Under the pieces are notes generated by a model. The model saw nothing but the letters and a program-made list of their open reading frames with translations, searched no databases and was not told the origin of the DNA. Positions 23,094 to 36,279 of a stretch of DNA of 64,000 nucleotides are shown here, piece after piece. The number at the start of each line of letters is the position of its first letter. The stretch's first letter is position 1. This stretch comes from Datura wrightii (taxonomy: Eukaryota; Streptophyta; Magnoliopsida; Solanales; Solanaceae). The DNA is taken from assembly GCA_035772735.1 (NCBI GenBank), contig JASDFA010000006.1, positions 14,358,501 to 14,422,500 of the forward strand, written 5' to 3'. The position numbers and the translations under genes are program-made.

Positions 23094-23333
23094 CACCTCT
23101 TTGATGAGATATGTTAACTTCATCACCTTGATAAGCTACAACATCTGTGTTCTCCAGATCAGATAATTTCTTGATTTAAGTTTTATGGAACACGAGGCGA
23201 TGAGCTGGTGCAATGATGAGGTAAATAGAGTATTGGCTGAGGAAGTTTTTGGGGCCATTTTGTTTGGATAGAAACAGTTTTTCCAAATTTCAATACTTAA
23301 GCAGTGAGAAGAGTTCTCAATGCTCTGATACCA

Positions 23334-23566
23334 TGAAGAATTCTCAAGTTGTTTTAGAGAGAATCAATCGTATATTGATGTGTAAAATCGCATACAAATG
23401 ACTCCTATATATAGGAGAAGAATAAAGTAGAAGAAGTAGGATAACTACAAACTACAAGAGTCCTATTGTAGTTAAACAAGAAGAAGTAAACACTTAGTCT
23501 CAGAGAATGACTTAACTAACTTTTTCTTTAAGCTCTATCTTAGATTCTTGATCTTTATTTTCAACA
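23334..23566 (-). repeat. Element C 5' LTR
   Basis: 233 bp, ending TTCAACA, with the primer site at 23322-23333. Confidence 0.95.
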
Positions 23567-24126
23567 ACAAATAGTACTCACTCTCTATGTGCGAGTAAAT
23601 GAATCAACATATGGTCACTGCAAATAAATATAAGATGTTTTATTTCCAGGTCTTAATAAAAATATAGCTATTGTAACAAAAAAAATTGTTGTAATAGTTC
23701 AAAAATATAAGTTTGACAAATGAATAGCAAAAGGAAAAAGTGAAACAATTAATAGCTACAACTTTCGAAAAGTTGGTTCCATATAACTGGTGATTACAGT
23801 AATTCTTCGCATATTATGATGAAGAAATAAATTATATTTTGAATCACAAATTAATGAAAAAGAAACAAAGTAAGAAATTATGTAATCGATGAAATTAAAC
23901 GGGAATAAATATAAATTCTATTAGTTTTTTAAAATTAACGAAAAATAAAATCAAACTTGACTCTTCTAATGCAAAACAAAGAAAATGCAGTCCATATAAG
24001 TAACAAAGCTGATGAATTATCTATGATTTAAAAAAATTAAATTAAAAAAAAAGTCTCATCCGATGAAAAAAATAAGAAAAAACAAATCATATCCCCAAAT
24101 TGGTGAATTATCTACATAATTTATTT

Positions 24127-24349
24127 CTCTCAGTCCTAATTTATGCGGCACAATTTAAATTTCTAGAATTAATTAATTTTTTTCGCTGAATTCTTTTAAT
24201 TAATTATTTTGATTTATTGTGTATTTTATAGGTAGCTTTCAAATATATAAATTTTATTTTTAAAAAAATTAATGCTTTTATATCTGAATAGACAGTCAAA
24301 ATTTAGAAATTCAAATCTCAAATTTTCAATCGCATAAATTAAAACAAAG
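24127..24349. repeat. Stowaway-like MITE remnant (H3)
   Basis: CAGTCCTAATTTATGCG and CGCATAAATTAAAACA at the ends. Homologous to 2813-3037. Confidence 0.6.
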
Positions 24350-24781
24350 TACTTTGTTGAAAAGAAAAATCAAATCACCCAAAGAATCTCATAAGAGCAC
24401 CAAAGAACAATATAGTCATACTCAAGAACACAACAATATTGAGGTGAAAAGAAGAAAAAGTGAAAAACCTCACTTTATCTTTCTTTTAGTTTTAAAAAAT
24501 TGGCGAAGAAGAATATGTTTTTCTATCTTTTTTCGTTTCAAAGAAAATATATAAGGAATTTTTTTCACATCACATTACTGTGTCTATAGGCTATAGAAGA
24601 CAAATAGCAAAAGAAGATAAAAAGTAGTGAAAATCGAGTCAGTCATATATTCCTTCTCTAGAAAGTAGAAAATGAATCAGTGAAATAAGCAAATGCAATC
24701 CAGTTTTAAAAAAACCAAATCCAAAAAATAAATTGGGTCAAAAACCATTACTTGACTATGACAATCTTGATCACAAAAGTA

Positions 24782-25045
24782 GTTACATTCCAATACAGTG
24801 TAGCTTGAAGGGATACAAACCGAATCACGCTATTTACATCCTGATCTGCTAATTTTTTTTAAAAGCTTGTTCAGAATTCAGTACTCATGAAATCACGCAT
24901 GTATAACGGTACAGAGAATACCAATATTATCCATAGCCTGTCAGAGATTATCAATGGTCTCCTAATGATCATCGTGTGATTCACAAAATAAGCTGGACTT
25001 GGAGACGTTCATGCCGACCCGAAGAAGCTTCTTGACCATCGACAC
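24782..25045 (-). pseudogene. Pyruvate kinase pseudogene fragment (H3)
   Basis: The minus-strand start reads SMVKKLLRVGMNVSKSSLFC, then a decayed SHEYH, ETIDNL and QAM match. The later segment gives DVNSVIRFV (compare the family's DVKPGSVILCADG), then a frameshift and TVLECN-like codons. The middle of the exon is missing, as in H1. Confidence 0.7.
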
Positions 25046-25463
25046 TAAAAAGATAAAAAATTTACTTTTAAACCAAACCGTTCTAAGTAACTCAAACCCA
25101 AAAGATAGTTAGATACTAATAAATCAGAAGGACACACCTTTTTGAAAGGTCACTTCACTTAACTTTTATCCTCTTCTAAAAATTATATCATATAACTATA
25201 ACTAAATAGAGGAAAAGAGTCAAAATTTGAGATAAAAGATAAGTATGGATACTGATCTTAGAGAGTGCCACATTACCGGATATATGTTGTTCCATCGGTG
25301 ATAAACAGTAATTTTCACAATCCTTTCACATTTTCTACCATACTTGAAGTTCTAGAGCTTGGATTGAGACTATTTTTGGTGCAATTCCTTTGATTTCGAA
25401 AGGGATTAAGTTTCTAACCAAATAATTTTGCAGTTCTCCACTAATCTATCTTTGATTTCAAGC

Positions 25464-27777
25464 TCTCACACCCCGTAAATTTTTGACATTTAGATGGCCT
25501 ATTCGCATGTTGGTTAAGAGTTTTAGGATACCATACATGCTAGGAAAAGGCCCGGAGAAAAGACCGGACAAGCGCCGCATCGAACCATCACAAGAGGAGG
25601 CTGGGCAGACCCCCTCCGCGATGGCCAGCGTGTCACGGAGGGCTCACCTCCGTGATGGCCAACATGCCACGGAGGTGAGGTTCAGCCTCAACTATATAAG
25701 CCTCCACTTCGGTTTTATTTCATTCTATCTCATAATTTCCAGAAAACAAACCAGAAAACAGAGGGCACGAGAGATTTTGATGAAATTCCATCCGTTTACG
25801 CTATTAAACGCCGTCCAAACTCGAATTATTCTTGGGTAGTGAAGTATAAAGCTGCTAGAAGCATTCCTGCTGAGTTAGTTTCGTAAAATTCGGCCGGCGA
25901 ATTGTCGCCCTACCAAGCTAAGGTAAGTGGAATTACTCCAAATTAGTGTCAATATGCTCCTAGCCTTAAGGTGAGTATTTCTCCCTTCTGTAGTTCCGAG
26001 AAATAGCAAGTTTTCGACCATTTTTCGATAAGTCAAAGTTTGGGCTACATATATATGTAAAGTAGCATTTTCTTCTGGAATATTGATGAATTTAGTTCTA
26101 ATTGTTATAAATGTGATTACAGTTTGAGGAAATAGCTGAATATTGGCCTAGTTACGCCAGTTAGCCGGAAAGCCAACAACTGAGGTATGTAAAACCAGTT
26201 TCTTCAGCAAGTTAGTAATTCTAGTATAGTAAAATAGAATAAATTCCAGAAGGAAGTTCTAGAAGCCGAGTATTGAGTATGTTTGTGTTATTAGGTCATA
26301 TCCAGAATAAAAGTCAGTAAATCAGCCTCAGATAGCAAGATCGTATACCAGACTCAGTTTAAATCAATATTAAATTCATTTTAATTCAGTAAGAGATTCA
26401 GAATAGAATATCAGAACATGGATAGTATTTTTAGATTTAATATACATGGTATATGTGATTACTGTTGCTTGTTGAGACTTGTTTGTGATATGTGGGCACC
26501 TTTAGAGCTTCCTTACTACCCCAGGGTTAATAGCTGTGTTGACTCGCCTGCCAGAGGGTGAGGATACGTCACTCTAAGGAGTGGCATGCCGTCCGCAGTA
26601 GGATGAAGATGGGATGCAACATTTCCCATAGCAGGCTGATCAGCATTATAGCATACCCTGTTGAGTGCTTACGCCTAGGGCACAGATTACAGATTACAGA
26701 TATTTATAGATCTCAGATTACAGTTACAGGAATCCTCCGAACTAAGATACAGTTACAGTCAGGGGCCTAGAGAGCCCAAGCTGCATACCCAGGGGGCCGG
26801 CGGGGTGCTCGTAGTTATTAGGTGAGTGGAGTGAATTTATTTTTGGATGGTTTGACCTGGGTAGGGGTATATAGATTGCGTGTTGATTGGCACCTTCCGG
26901 CTTATGGGGGCTGGTATAGGTTCTTGTATGCTATATCTATCTATATATATATATGTTACTCATTAAGTTGATAAATAGCAGGACACTGCATTGACAGGTA
27001 TGATTCTTATCTTCTTTCCAGTATAGTTAATCTCGGTACAGATTCTGCTATTCCAGACAGTTTTAGCTATCCTCTGTCATTTCAGTAACTACCAGTTTAC
27101 TGTTATCTTCAGTTATGTTCAGTTTGCTTTGCATACTCGATACTAGTGGTACTGATGCCTGTTTGGGGGCGCTGCATTACTTGTCTGCAGGTACTCATAG
27201 ACGAGGAGCCGATCCCTCGTGATTCTAGCTAGCACATAGAGTCATCAGCTCCTGTCATCCGGAGCTAGACAGCTTGAGGTTTATTCCTTTTCTTTTGTTG
27301 TATAGTATGGGTAGGCCGAGGCCCTGTCCGGACCATCTTATCAGTATTCTTAGAGGCTTGCAAATTGTATATTCCCTGTGGTTAGCTGTACCGGTCGTGT
27401 GAGGCCATGTGTATATTTTAGTTCATTTTTGATGGCCTTGTGGGGCCTTAATCAGCTGGTAGTGGTGACCCTGCTGGTCACGTAGCAGTTTAGCACTTGT
27501 TCTCTTGATTTAGAAATAACTAGACAGCATGGTGGCCTTGTCGGCCCGGATAGGTTCCCTATCGATTCAGTTGTTCTGGGTAGCTGTTGTTTTCTTACAA
27601 GTGGCTAGACCTAGTCGACCGGAGGATGTATTTACAGTCGTTATATAGCTCGTCGTTTTTTTGAATCCAGAATTAGAGCCAGCCTGGCACCAGAAGTGTT
27701 TAGGCCGGTTAGTCCAGCAGTCCAGGCCCTCGTAGGGCACCAGGTGCCAGTCATGCCTCGCGAGGCGGGGAGTGACA
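25464..27777 (+). mobile_element. Solo LTR of a Ty3/gypsy (chromovirus-type) element
   Basis: A 2,314 bp insert found only in H3. It begins TCTCACACCCCG and ends GGGGAGTGACA, the usual TGTCACACCCC...GTGACA ends of large plant chromovirus LTRs with one changed base. The flanking pentamers are CAAGC (25459-25463) and CAATC (27778-27782), a 5 bp target duplication with one substitution, while the unfilled site in H2 reads CAAGCCTTAATCC. It is more GC-rich than its surroundings and has a TATA box (ACTATATAAGCC) near 25690. No gag-pol and no second LTR are present, so it was left by LTR-LTR recombination. Confidence 0.85.
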
Positions 27778-28041
27778 CAATCCTTAATCCGTGTTTGGGG
27801 ATTCAAAATGGGGAGGTTTAGCCCTAAGATTCTAGAATGAGATTTTGATGATTTGTGGTTGATTCAAATCCTCTTTTCACCAACTTTTTAGATACGACAT
27901 CCTAACCTTATGGGTAAAAAAAATTTAAAAGAATATTTTCAATTTGACCTTAGAGGCTTAGGGTGGCTTTTTGACTCATTTTTTATTTGGAATTTTATAT
28001 TGCAATATGTATATCGATAGATTTGGATTCTCATATAGAAC

Positions 28042-28054
28042 CTCTCTCTCCCTG

Positions 28055-28117
<63 letters not shown>

Positions 28118-28167
28118 TTAGATAGATAGATATATAAAGAGAGAGAGAAAGAGAGAGAGAGAGATAA
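28042..28167. repeat. CT / TA / GA microsatellite cluster (H3)
   Basis: Directly joined on the left to gypsy-remnant sequence by the 2.4 kb deletion. Confidence 0.95.
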
Positions 28168-28216
28168 AGTGTGAGTAGACACATGACAACCTATCAATCT
28201 AGAGGAGTTTTCATTA

Positions 28217-28340
28217 TTTTTAGATGGCATCTGATTTCCTTGATGCAAGCGGAACTGTAACTTGCCTGTGATTTTCGCGATAGGGAATGACAAAGCTTGC
28301 AGTTCACTTGCATCAAACAAATCGAGGCTACATAAAATCT
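28217..28340 (+). ncRNA. MIRNA-like fold-back, H3 copy (no promoter)
   Basis: The same arms as the other copies, with one G to C change in the 5' arm (GATTTCCTTGATGC) that weakens an outer pair, and a shorter loop. The upstream promoter is deleted, so this copy is probably silent even if the others are transcribed. Confidence 0.4.
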
Positions 28341-29110
28341 TAACATCTTCAGATCCATCTAATAATATTCACTACTCATATGGTTTGGACTTCATTCAAT
28401 CTTATTCCACATAAACTCTTACATGAATGTAATATATATATATATATATAGTGAATTTAATGCAGTCTTAAATTTTAATTTTGTAGAACAACCCCAAATC
28501 AAAATTATGGACTAAATTTTTGTTGTTCCATTAAAAATTTACATACGTACATAGATTAATAGTTATAATTTTGTGGTGGGAATAATCCAAAAATATGAGG
28601 AGATAATTTAGACAAAAATTTTCCATAATTACTAGTCATACACATACATAGTAAGTTACTTGATTTTACCTCTGTTTAGGCATGTTTATGTATAGTGTTT
28701 GACTATTTTTACAAGTTGTAGTACTTTATTTTTTATTTTTCTTTTTCGGTCAAAATCATATATATTTCAGATTTCTTCAATAAGATTTGTATTTTAATAT
28801 CATTGAATGTATGAAACACAAACAAAAATGTGAGATTTTTGAAAATCTATGAGATATTCTAGTTTCAGATCCTAACATAGTCAACATCTTTATAGCGAGA
28901 TCCTGTAATATACAACATTTACTACAATTAATACTATGACAAGATATTACATATTAAGTTTCTTATCATGATTACCTACTATAAATAAATCGTGAAATTT
29001 ACTATAAATACTCTAACAAAAGAGCATTATCAAGCCCCACACATTTTAAAATTTTCATAAATCATCATAATATCGCGTCTTTGGTCATGGGTTTATAGGT
29101 GAATTATAAA

Positions 29111-29156
29111 CTTATCTCTCTCTCTTTCTCTCTCTCACTCACTCTCTCTCTATCAT
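29111..29156. repeat. Degenerate (CT)n microsatellite (H3)
   Basis: CT runs broken by CACTCA units. Confidence 0.9.
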
Positions 29157-30146
29157 TGTATTTTCTATAAAATTTTGTGTTTCAAACTATAAGTATTGCA
29201 TTTTCATACACCGCAGTTTGATCAGCCGAAGCAATACCAATAACTTTTCTTTGTTGTTAACTTTAATGAGAAAAATGATTGGTTAAGGAAAAACATAAAT
29301 TAATGCAACACAATAGTAGTAGTACAAAATAATAATTATATTGAGCATGCTTTGGTACTGAACTAGGTGTTAAGATATAAATTTTCAAGAGATAGAAATA
29401 CACTTATAAGGAATCGGGCTGGAGAAGCCATAAGGCTAACTACAAGAATAGGTCCTCCAAATTCATCATTTGACTATTCCTAATTAAGATCATGATTTAA
29501 TGTTCAGTAAAAGTATTTCTAGTCCCATGTTATTATATAATTCTCATTTTAGTCCTTTCATATTTTGTATAGGCTACCGTTAAATATAGATTCACGTAAT
29601 GATGCTATCTCCTGAAGCTAGTTTGGGTTTTGCATCAACCTTAGTGAATTGCTTTATTGATTAAAATAGAGATTATATATAAGGAGCAAAATTTCACCGG
29701 TATCATTTATTCTGATTGTAATATACAACATTACTTTCATTTGTGTTTTTATACACAAGTCGCCCAACTTCAAGTTTATTGCATAAAAGTCATCCAACTT
29801 AAAATTTATCATCAAAAGACTTCTCTTATATTTTTTTTTTTGCATAAATGTCATTCTTGATGGAGGTTTCAAAAAATAAAAGAAAAAAAAAATCAATGAA
29901 GATATTATCAGTTAGATTTTCTTTTCAAACATTCAAATGCTAATTATATGTATGAATTTATCATATTATAATTTATTAAAAATAAAAATATATTCAAAAT
30001 ATCAAAATTAAAAATTATACAATGTACCATATACATACAGGAAAAAAAAACTTATAAGAATAATAATTTTTTATGAAAATAATAAAACAGAGAAATAAAT
30101 CCGAATAAACGTATCACACCTTTTTGTAGCTTTATAATGCTAGAGA

Positions 30147-30418
30147 GCTCGAGGAGCTGTTCTCTCAATTAAGAGAAGCCCGTTGTATAAAATATTTTGT
30201 ATTCATGCAGGGTCCTATGAAGAGTCACATTCAAAGGAGTGTGATATAGATAGTCTATTTTAAGAAAGCATTATTAGTTGCTTTCACGACTCAAACTCGT
30301 GGCCTATAGGTCACACGGAGATAACTTTACCATTATTCTAAGACTTTCCTTAAACTCGTGAATTATAGGTCACACGAAAATAACTTTACTATTGATCCAA
30401 CTCCCTTCAACTATCCTC
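30147..30418 (-). mobile_element. Au-like SINE with doubled head (H3)
   Basis: Homologous to 8918-9178. The B-box-like stretch is near 30288-30302 and the second head near 30360-30410. Confidence 0.6.
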
Positions 30419-30822
30419 TCAATTGAAAAACAAAATTGACTCTGACTTTATGGAGGAAATGAGATTTTTTGCCCTTTTACAATGACATTTTTGAGATCTC
30501 TTATGTGTAAAAATAAATCTCTTGTAAAAAGATCATAAAACTAACAATATTATAAAAGGCTAAAAAATCATTTCTCCCGACTTTACCGAATAATATAAGG
30601 TAAGTCTTCTCACCTTCCTTGTTTAAATATTATTCATAAACAATATTAATTATTATAAATAATGACATTTATTATTCCTTATATGTTGAGGTTAAAGTTG
30701 TTTATACATAACATATTTAGTAGACTTTTTGCCTTACGTAAGTCCTCTCACCTTCCGTTCTTAATTAAATATACTGCATGTTAAAATTTTGAGAATAAAG
30801 AACAGGAATGAAAGAATACAAA

Positions 30823-31055
30823 TGAAGAATTCTCAAGTTGTTTTAGGGAGAATCAGTCGTATGTTTATTTGTATAATCGCATACAAATGACTCATATATA
30901 TAAGAGGAGAATTAAGTAGAAGAAGTAGGATAACTACAAACTACACGAGTCCTATTCTTGTTAAACAAGAAGAACTAAATATTTATTCTCATACAATGAC
31001 TTAACTAACTTTTTCTTTGAGCTTTATCTTGAACTCTTGATCTTTATCTTGGACA
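30823..31055 (-). repeat. Element D 3' LTR
   Basis: 233 bp, ending TTGGACA, the 3'-type variant shared with E, F and G. Confidence 0.95.
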
Positions 31056-31067
31056 CTTCCCCTCAAG

Positions 31068-32600
31068 CTAGTGAGTGGTAGAGCAGTTACTCCTAGCTTG
31101 CTTCTAAAACCAACAAACACTTGTTTAGACAAGGCCTTTGTGTGTATATCATCCAGCTGATCCTTAGACCTCGCAAATTGTGTGAGTAGCTGTCCTCTGG
31201 CCACTTTTTCTCGACCAAAGTGGTAGTCCATCTCCACATGTTTTGTCCTGGAGTGCATAACTAGATTCACTGTCATATATAAGGCACTTAAATTGTCATA
31301 ATATAGAGTAGGAACTATCTGCAGATACACACCAATGTCATGAAGAACATAGCTGATCTATGTCATTTTAGCTGCAGTGAATGCCAAGGCTCTATACTCA
31401 GCTTCAGCATTTGATCTTGCTACTGTCGTTTATTTTTTTGATACCCAAGAAATGCAGACACCAAAATAAATAGTGTAGCCAGTAGTTGACCTCCTATTGA
31501 GTGAACAACCTCCCTAGTCTGCACCTGAATAACTATATAGCCTGCATGGTGATTGTGAAATTATTCTGAGCCCATAGTTCAGAGTCCCCTTAATGTACCT
31601 AAGAATCCTTTTAACACCTTGAAGGTGCTCACTATTTGGATTTTGCATAAACTGACTGGCTAGATTCACTACATGAGTAATATCAGGTCTAGTGAGTGTT
31701 AAGTATTGAAGACTTCCCACAATGCTCCTATATAGTGAGAAATCAACAAGTTTCCCAGTAGCCTCTTATAGTCCATGCTTTTGTGTTAGAGGTGTGTGCA
31801 TTGCTTTTGTTGAGGTCATGTCAGTCTTGGCAATAAGCTCAGCGGCATACTTGCCTTGACCCAAATGAGTTCAACCTGTGAAGTATCTGACTTCAATTCC
31901 CAAAAAGAAATGAAGAGGTCCAAGATCTTTCATGGAAAACTCTTTACAGAGTTTGGTAATAATCTCGGAGACATACTCTAAATTTCTTCCTATTATAATT
32001 ATATCATCTACATGCAATAGGAGAAGGATTGTGCCTCTCACACAATGAAGTGTAAACAAGGAAGAGTCTGACTTACTACATATAAAACCAAGACGAAGTA
32101 AATGAAGGTTGAACCAGTCAAACTAGGACCTAGGTTCCTGTTTGAGGCCATACAATGCCTTCTTTAACAGACATACATGATTTGGATACCTGAGGTCAAT
32201 GAAGCCTACACGTTGGCTCATGTATACATCCTCCTGTAAATGGCCATGTGGGAAAGCATTTTTGACATCTAACTATTTGATCTCCCATGTTGAGCTGACA
32301 GCCACTAAGAGAACCACTCTTATGGTTGTGTCCTTGACCGCAGGACTAAATGTCTCTGCAAAATCAACCCCTTCTAGTTGGGAAAAACCTCTAGCAACTA
32401 GTCTTGCTTTGTATTTATCTATTGTTCCATTTGCCTTCAGTTTAGTTTTAAACACCCGTTTAGAGCCAACTATGTTCATTCCTGCAATTTTAGGAACCAA
32501 TGTCAAGGTTATGTTGCTGTGAAGTGCATCAATCTCCTATTGCATTGCTGCAAGCCAGTGAGGAGACTTTAATTCTTCCTTTGTAGTTCTTGGTTCTTTG
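31068..32600 (-). pseudogene. Element D reverse transcriptase / RNase H pseudogene
   Basis: Pieces seen are KYKARLVARGFSQLEGVDF near 32370-32430, LHFFLGIEVRYFTG near 31875-31920, LTRPDITHVVNLASQF near 31650-31700, and RNase H with YYDNLSALYM and SRTKHVEMDYHF near 31220-31310. The metal-binding motif reads HVDD rather than YVDD near 32010. Stops shared with other copies follow WEIK (near 32273), YFTG (near 31870) and in the AEMT-ISYV stretch (near 31357). Confidence 0.85.
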
Positions 32601-32609
32601 AGTGGCTCT

Positions 32610-34460
32610 TCTCTACCTGCAACAAGATACATGTGAGTTACAGGAGTTGACTTTGCCTTGTGCCTTGTCACCATATGATGTCCTTGATTCTTTAGGAACT
32701 ATATAATCTCTAGTACTGTGGCTGCATTCAGTCTCAGTGCTTGTAGAACCTTCTGATTGTGGACTACTAGTGTTGAACCAGTGTGAGAGATCAACTTCCA
32801 ACTGTATACCTTGAGGATCAATTACAGAGAAAACATTTGGATGTGGTGCATTTGTGCTTTATGACTCAACAACTTCATCATCTGATGAAGTCTCTATATC
32901 ACCATCATTTGATAATTGTTCAACTGAAGCATCTCTTGAAGGCTGAGTGTGAGTCAACACTTCATCATCAACAAGAATGGTAGGCTGAGTGTTAGTCACC
33001 ACTCCATCATCAACAAGAATGGTAGGCTGAGTACCAGCTGCATTTCTTGTCAATATATCAGTAGAAGGGGAAGAAACATGATGAGAAACATCACAACTAG
33101 ACCACACTTCCCATGAATCTGGTGCCTGCAACTTAGAAAAGAACTTAATAACAGTAGCTAAGTGAGGTGAAATATTAGTTTGTGCCTGTGATTGAGACAG
33201 ATTCACATAAGGGGTGTGGATTCATCAAAGATGACATGCCTAGATACATAGACTCTTTTTGTTTGAGGATGAAAAGCATCTATATCCTTTGTGCAAACTT
33301 CTATATCCAATATATACACAAGGATAAGTCTTGGGACTGAATTTGGTGCTACCTTTTAAATATGAAAAGCATCTACATCCAAACACCTTTAGGCTATTGT
33401 AGTCAGGTGTGCACTGTATAATTGAACAAAAGGAGTGGTCATTATAACACTGATGAAGGTAGTCTATTTATGAGAAGCACAACAATCATGAAATCTTCTA
33501 CCCACAAGAATAAAGGTACCCTGACATGAAACAATAAGGTTAAACCAGACTCAACTATGGGCCTATGCTTTCTTTCTTCATTGCCATTTTGTTCTGATGT
33601 GTAAGGACAAGAAATGTATCTGATTATACCACAACTTTCAAAGTGCTTAACAAATTTTGTGCTAATGAACTCACCTCCTCCATCATATTGAAATTTTTTT
33701 ATAACTTTTGAGAACTACCTTTCCACCATTTTCTGGAATCTAAGAAATATTTCAAAAAAAAAGTCTTAACTTCTTTTTCAGTGGATAGAGCCAAGTGAAC
33801 CTTGTATTATAATAAAAAAAAATTCACATAATATTTCATATGTTGAGACGATTCAAATGGAGCAGGGCCCAAAAGATCATAGTGAATTCACAACAAAGGT
33901 TCTTTCTCAATTTTTTTTCTCAAACAAAAAGGTAGTTTACAACCTTTGCACAACTGACAACTAGAACAAATAGTAGGAACTTTATTCCAACAACTAACAT
34001 CAATGTTCCAATTTTAAAGAGTTCAAACTAGGATGTCCGAAACTAGCATGCCATATATTATCTGAGTTCTTCCAGTCTTGTGTGGCAGTCAAGGCATAGA
34101 AGTTCTTATCTTCCAATGCATAGAGTCCCCCTTTTCTATATCCCTTGGCCAGTAGTTTCCTTGTCTTCTTGTCCCTAACAACAAAATTTGATTCATCAAA
34201 TTCAAGAGTGCATGAGTTATCCTTGGCAATCTTACTAACTGAAAGAAGATTCTTAGTGATCTTAGGTACTACAAGAAGTTCCTGCAGTTTCAAACCTGAT
34301 CTAGTTGTATTTCCAACATGTGTGATGTCTAATTGCGAACCATTTCCAATAATGATTTTATCAGATCCATTATATGGTTGGAGGTCAGATAGGTTACCTA
34401 GATTATTTGTCATGTGACTGCTAGCTCCCGAGTCTATATACATACTGTCATCTCCAGTAG
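32610..34460 (-). pseudogene. Element D protease-integrase-linker pseudogene
   Basis: Protease (MYIDSGASSHM, from 34443) runs open for 147 codons into the GAG-pre-integrase domain (HASFGHPSLNSLK near 34005-34045). The integrase core is broken by stops. The linker (32859-33206) keeps two copies of the TQPTILVDD repeat. A short deletion in the zinc-finger region near 34010 is shared with C and F. Confidence 0.8.
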
Positions 34461-34506
34461 TTGAATTTTGAAGATGTATACCAGCTAGTGCTTGTGGTAG
34501 TTCATC

Positions 34507-35281
34507 TGCAGATTGATACTAATAGTCCCACCGTTAGAAGCATTTAAGAGCAGTGTGATTATTTCTACCACCAAATTTACATGTCTCACCTGTAGAACCT
34601 TGCATGTTTCCCTTGTTCTGACTTCCACCTTGAGTACTATGATTTCTCTGATTGTTGTTTCCTTTTCCAGCAGGCCTAAAACCTCTTCCCCTGTAGTTCA
34701 ATTTTTTCGGACCTCTTCCTCTTTGAGAATGGTTTCCTCTTCCTCTACCTCTTTGAACAGAGAATGCCATATCGTAGTTTTGTTGAGGCACTTCTTCCTC
34801 ATCTTCTCTTATGTCAAAACCCCTTAGTGCATTGACAAACTGATTTAGAGTCAGATAGGGTGCCTTACCTAACATGACAATTTTAAATGTCTTGTACTTG
34901 AGACCTAAGCCTCTAGCAAAGTTAATCACTTTGCTATCTTCATCAACAGGATTGTGTATGGCTGCAAGTCCATTAAAAAATGCCTTTGAATTCATTGATG
35001 TACTCATCAATATTCTTGTTTCCCAACTTAACATTCGGTAGCTGCTGTTTAAGTTGAAATTCCTTGTCCTTGATAGCTTGAAGATAGGCTTCTTCTAGGC
35101 ATTCCCAAATCTCCTTAGCATTGGTAAACCCTACTATTAAGTACATGCTTTCTTCTGATAGTGTATCTACATAACATCATTCTCCTCCCAATCTTCCTTG
35201 CTTCCACTATCTTCAGCAACCTTTCCAGAGAGTCTTTCATTATCTTTCTCCCAACCTTTTGATGCTAGAGCTGGTGCCATC
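34507..35281 (-). pseudogene. Element D gag pseudogene
   Basis: Start at ATG 35279-35281. Open part 34534-35034 holds the central Gag (SKVINFARGLGLKYKTF), the RGRGRG-rich tail and a damaged knuckle (CKFGGRNNHTALKC, second Cys lost). Confidence 0.8.
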
Positions 35282-35490
35282 TCTTTGATGAGATATGTTA
35301 ACTTCATCACCTGGATAAGCTACAACATCTGTATTCTCCAGATCAGATAATTTCTTGGTAAAGTTTGATGGAACACGAGGCGATGAGCTGGTGCAATGAT
35401 GAGGTAAGGGGGCCATTTTGTTTGGATAGAAACAATTTTTCTAGATTTCAATACTTAAGCAGCGGAAGAGTTCTCAATGCTCTGATACCA

Positions 35491-35723
35491 TGAAGAATTC
35501 TCAATTTTTTTTAGAGAGAATCAATCGTATATTGATGTGTAAAATCGTATACAAATGACTCCTATATATAGGAGAAGAAATAAGTAGAAGAAGTAGGATA
35601 ACTACAAACTACAAGAGTCCTATTGTGGTTAAACAAGAAGAACTAAACACTTAGTCTTATACAATGACTTAAATAACTTTTTCTTTGAGCTCTATCTCTG
35701 ATTCCTGATCTTTATCTTCAACA
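35491..35723 (-). repeat. Element D 5' LTR
   Basis: 233 bp, ending TTCAACA, the 5'-type variant. Confidence 0.95.
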
Positions 35724-36279
35724 GCAAATAGTACTCACTCTTTATGTGCGAGTAAATGAATCAACATATGGTCACTGCAAATAAATATAAGATGTTTTAT
35801 TTCCAGGTCTTAATAAAAACATAGCTATTGTAACAAAAAAATTCGTTGTAATAGTTCAAAAACATAAGTTTGACAAACGAATAGCAAGAGGAAAAAGTGA
35901 AACTATTAATAGCTCCAACTTTCGAAAAGTAGGTTCCATATAACTGGTGAATACAGTAATTCTTCGCATATTATGATGAAGAAATAAAATATATTTTGAA
36001 ACACAAACTAATGAAAAAGAAACAAAGTAAGAAATTATGTAATCGACGAAATTAAACAGGAATAAATATAAATTCTATTAGTTTTTTAAAATTAACGAAA
36101 AATAAAATCAAACTTGACTGATCTAATGCAAAACAAAGAAAATGCAGTCCATATAAGTAAAAAAGCTGATGAATTATCTATGATTTAAAAAAACTAAATT
36201 AAAAACAAAGTCTCATCCGATGAAAAAATAAGAAAATCAAATTATATCTCAAAATTAGTGAATTATCTACGTAATTTAT

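Larger units (their letters stand above)
20567..23566 (-). mobile_element. Ty1/copia element C, 3' half deleted
   Basis: A minus-strand element with 5' LTR, primer site, gag, protease and integrase. It stops in the integrase-RT linker, where it joins H2 at TTGA (20567-20570). A second deletion near 21117 removes the start of the linker. No 3' LTR remains, so it could not transpose by itself. Confidence 0.9.
23567..30822. repeat. Tandem host unit H3, with solo LTR and internal deletion
   Basis: It carries the MITE, pyruvate kinase fragment, hairpin and SINE. A 2.3 kb solo LTR is inserted at 25464. About 2.4 kb is missing at 28040/28041: the gypsy remnant interior, tandem repeats and the whole promoter. 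The hairpin therefore follows only the microsatellites here. Other stretches are AT-rich and non-coding. Confidence 0.9.
30823..35723 (-). mobile_element. Ty1/copia element D (4,901 bp, both LTRs)
   Basis: Near full length. LTRs at 30823-31055 and 35491-35723, polypurine tract complement CTTCCCCTCAAG at 31056-31067, primer site at 35479-35490. Flanks are ACAAA (30818-30822) and GCAAA (35724-35728), a 5 bp duplication with one change. All coding parts are disrupted. Confidence 0.95.

Noticed and set aside
25483..25839. 118-codon plus-strand frame in the solo LTR
   Set aside because: It spans the LTR TATA box and promoter region and resembles no protein I know; chance frame in GC-richer DNA.
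14041..31055. H treated as the inside of a larger LTR element bounded by copia LTRs
   Set aside because: Primer sites and polypurine tracts face the copia interiors, not H, and 2250-2254 shows H continuous with no LTR.
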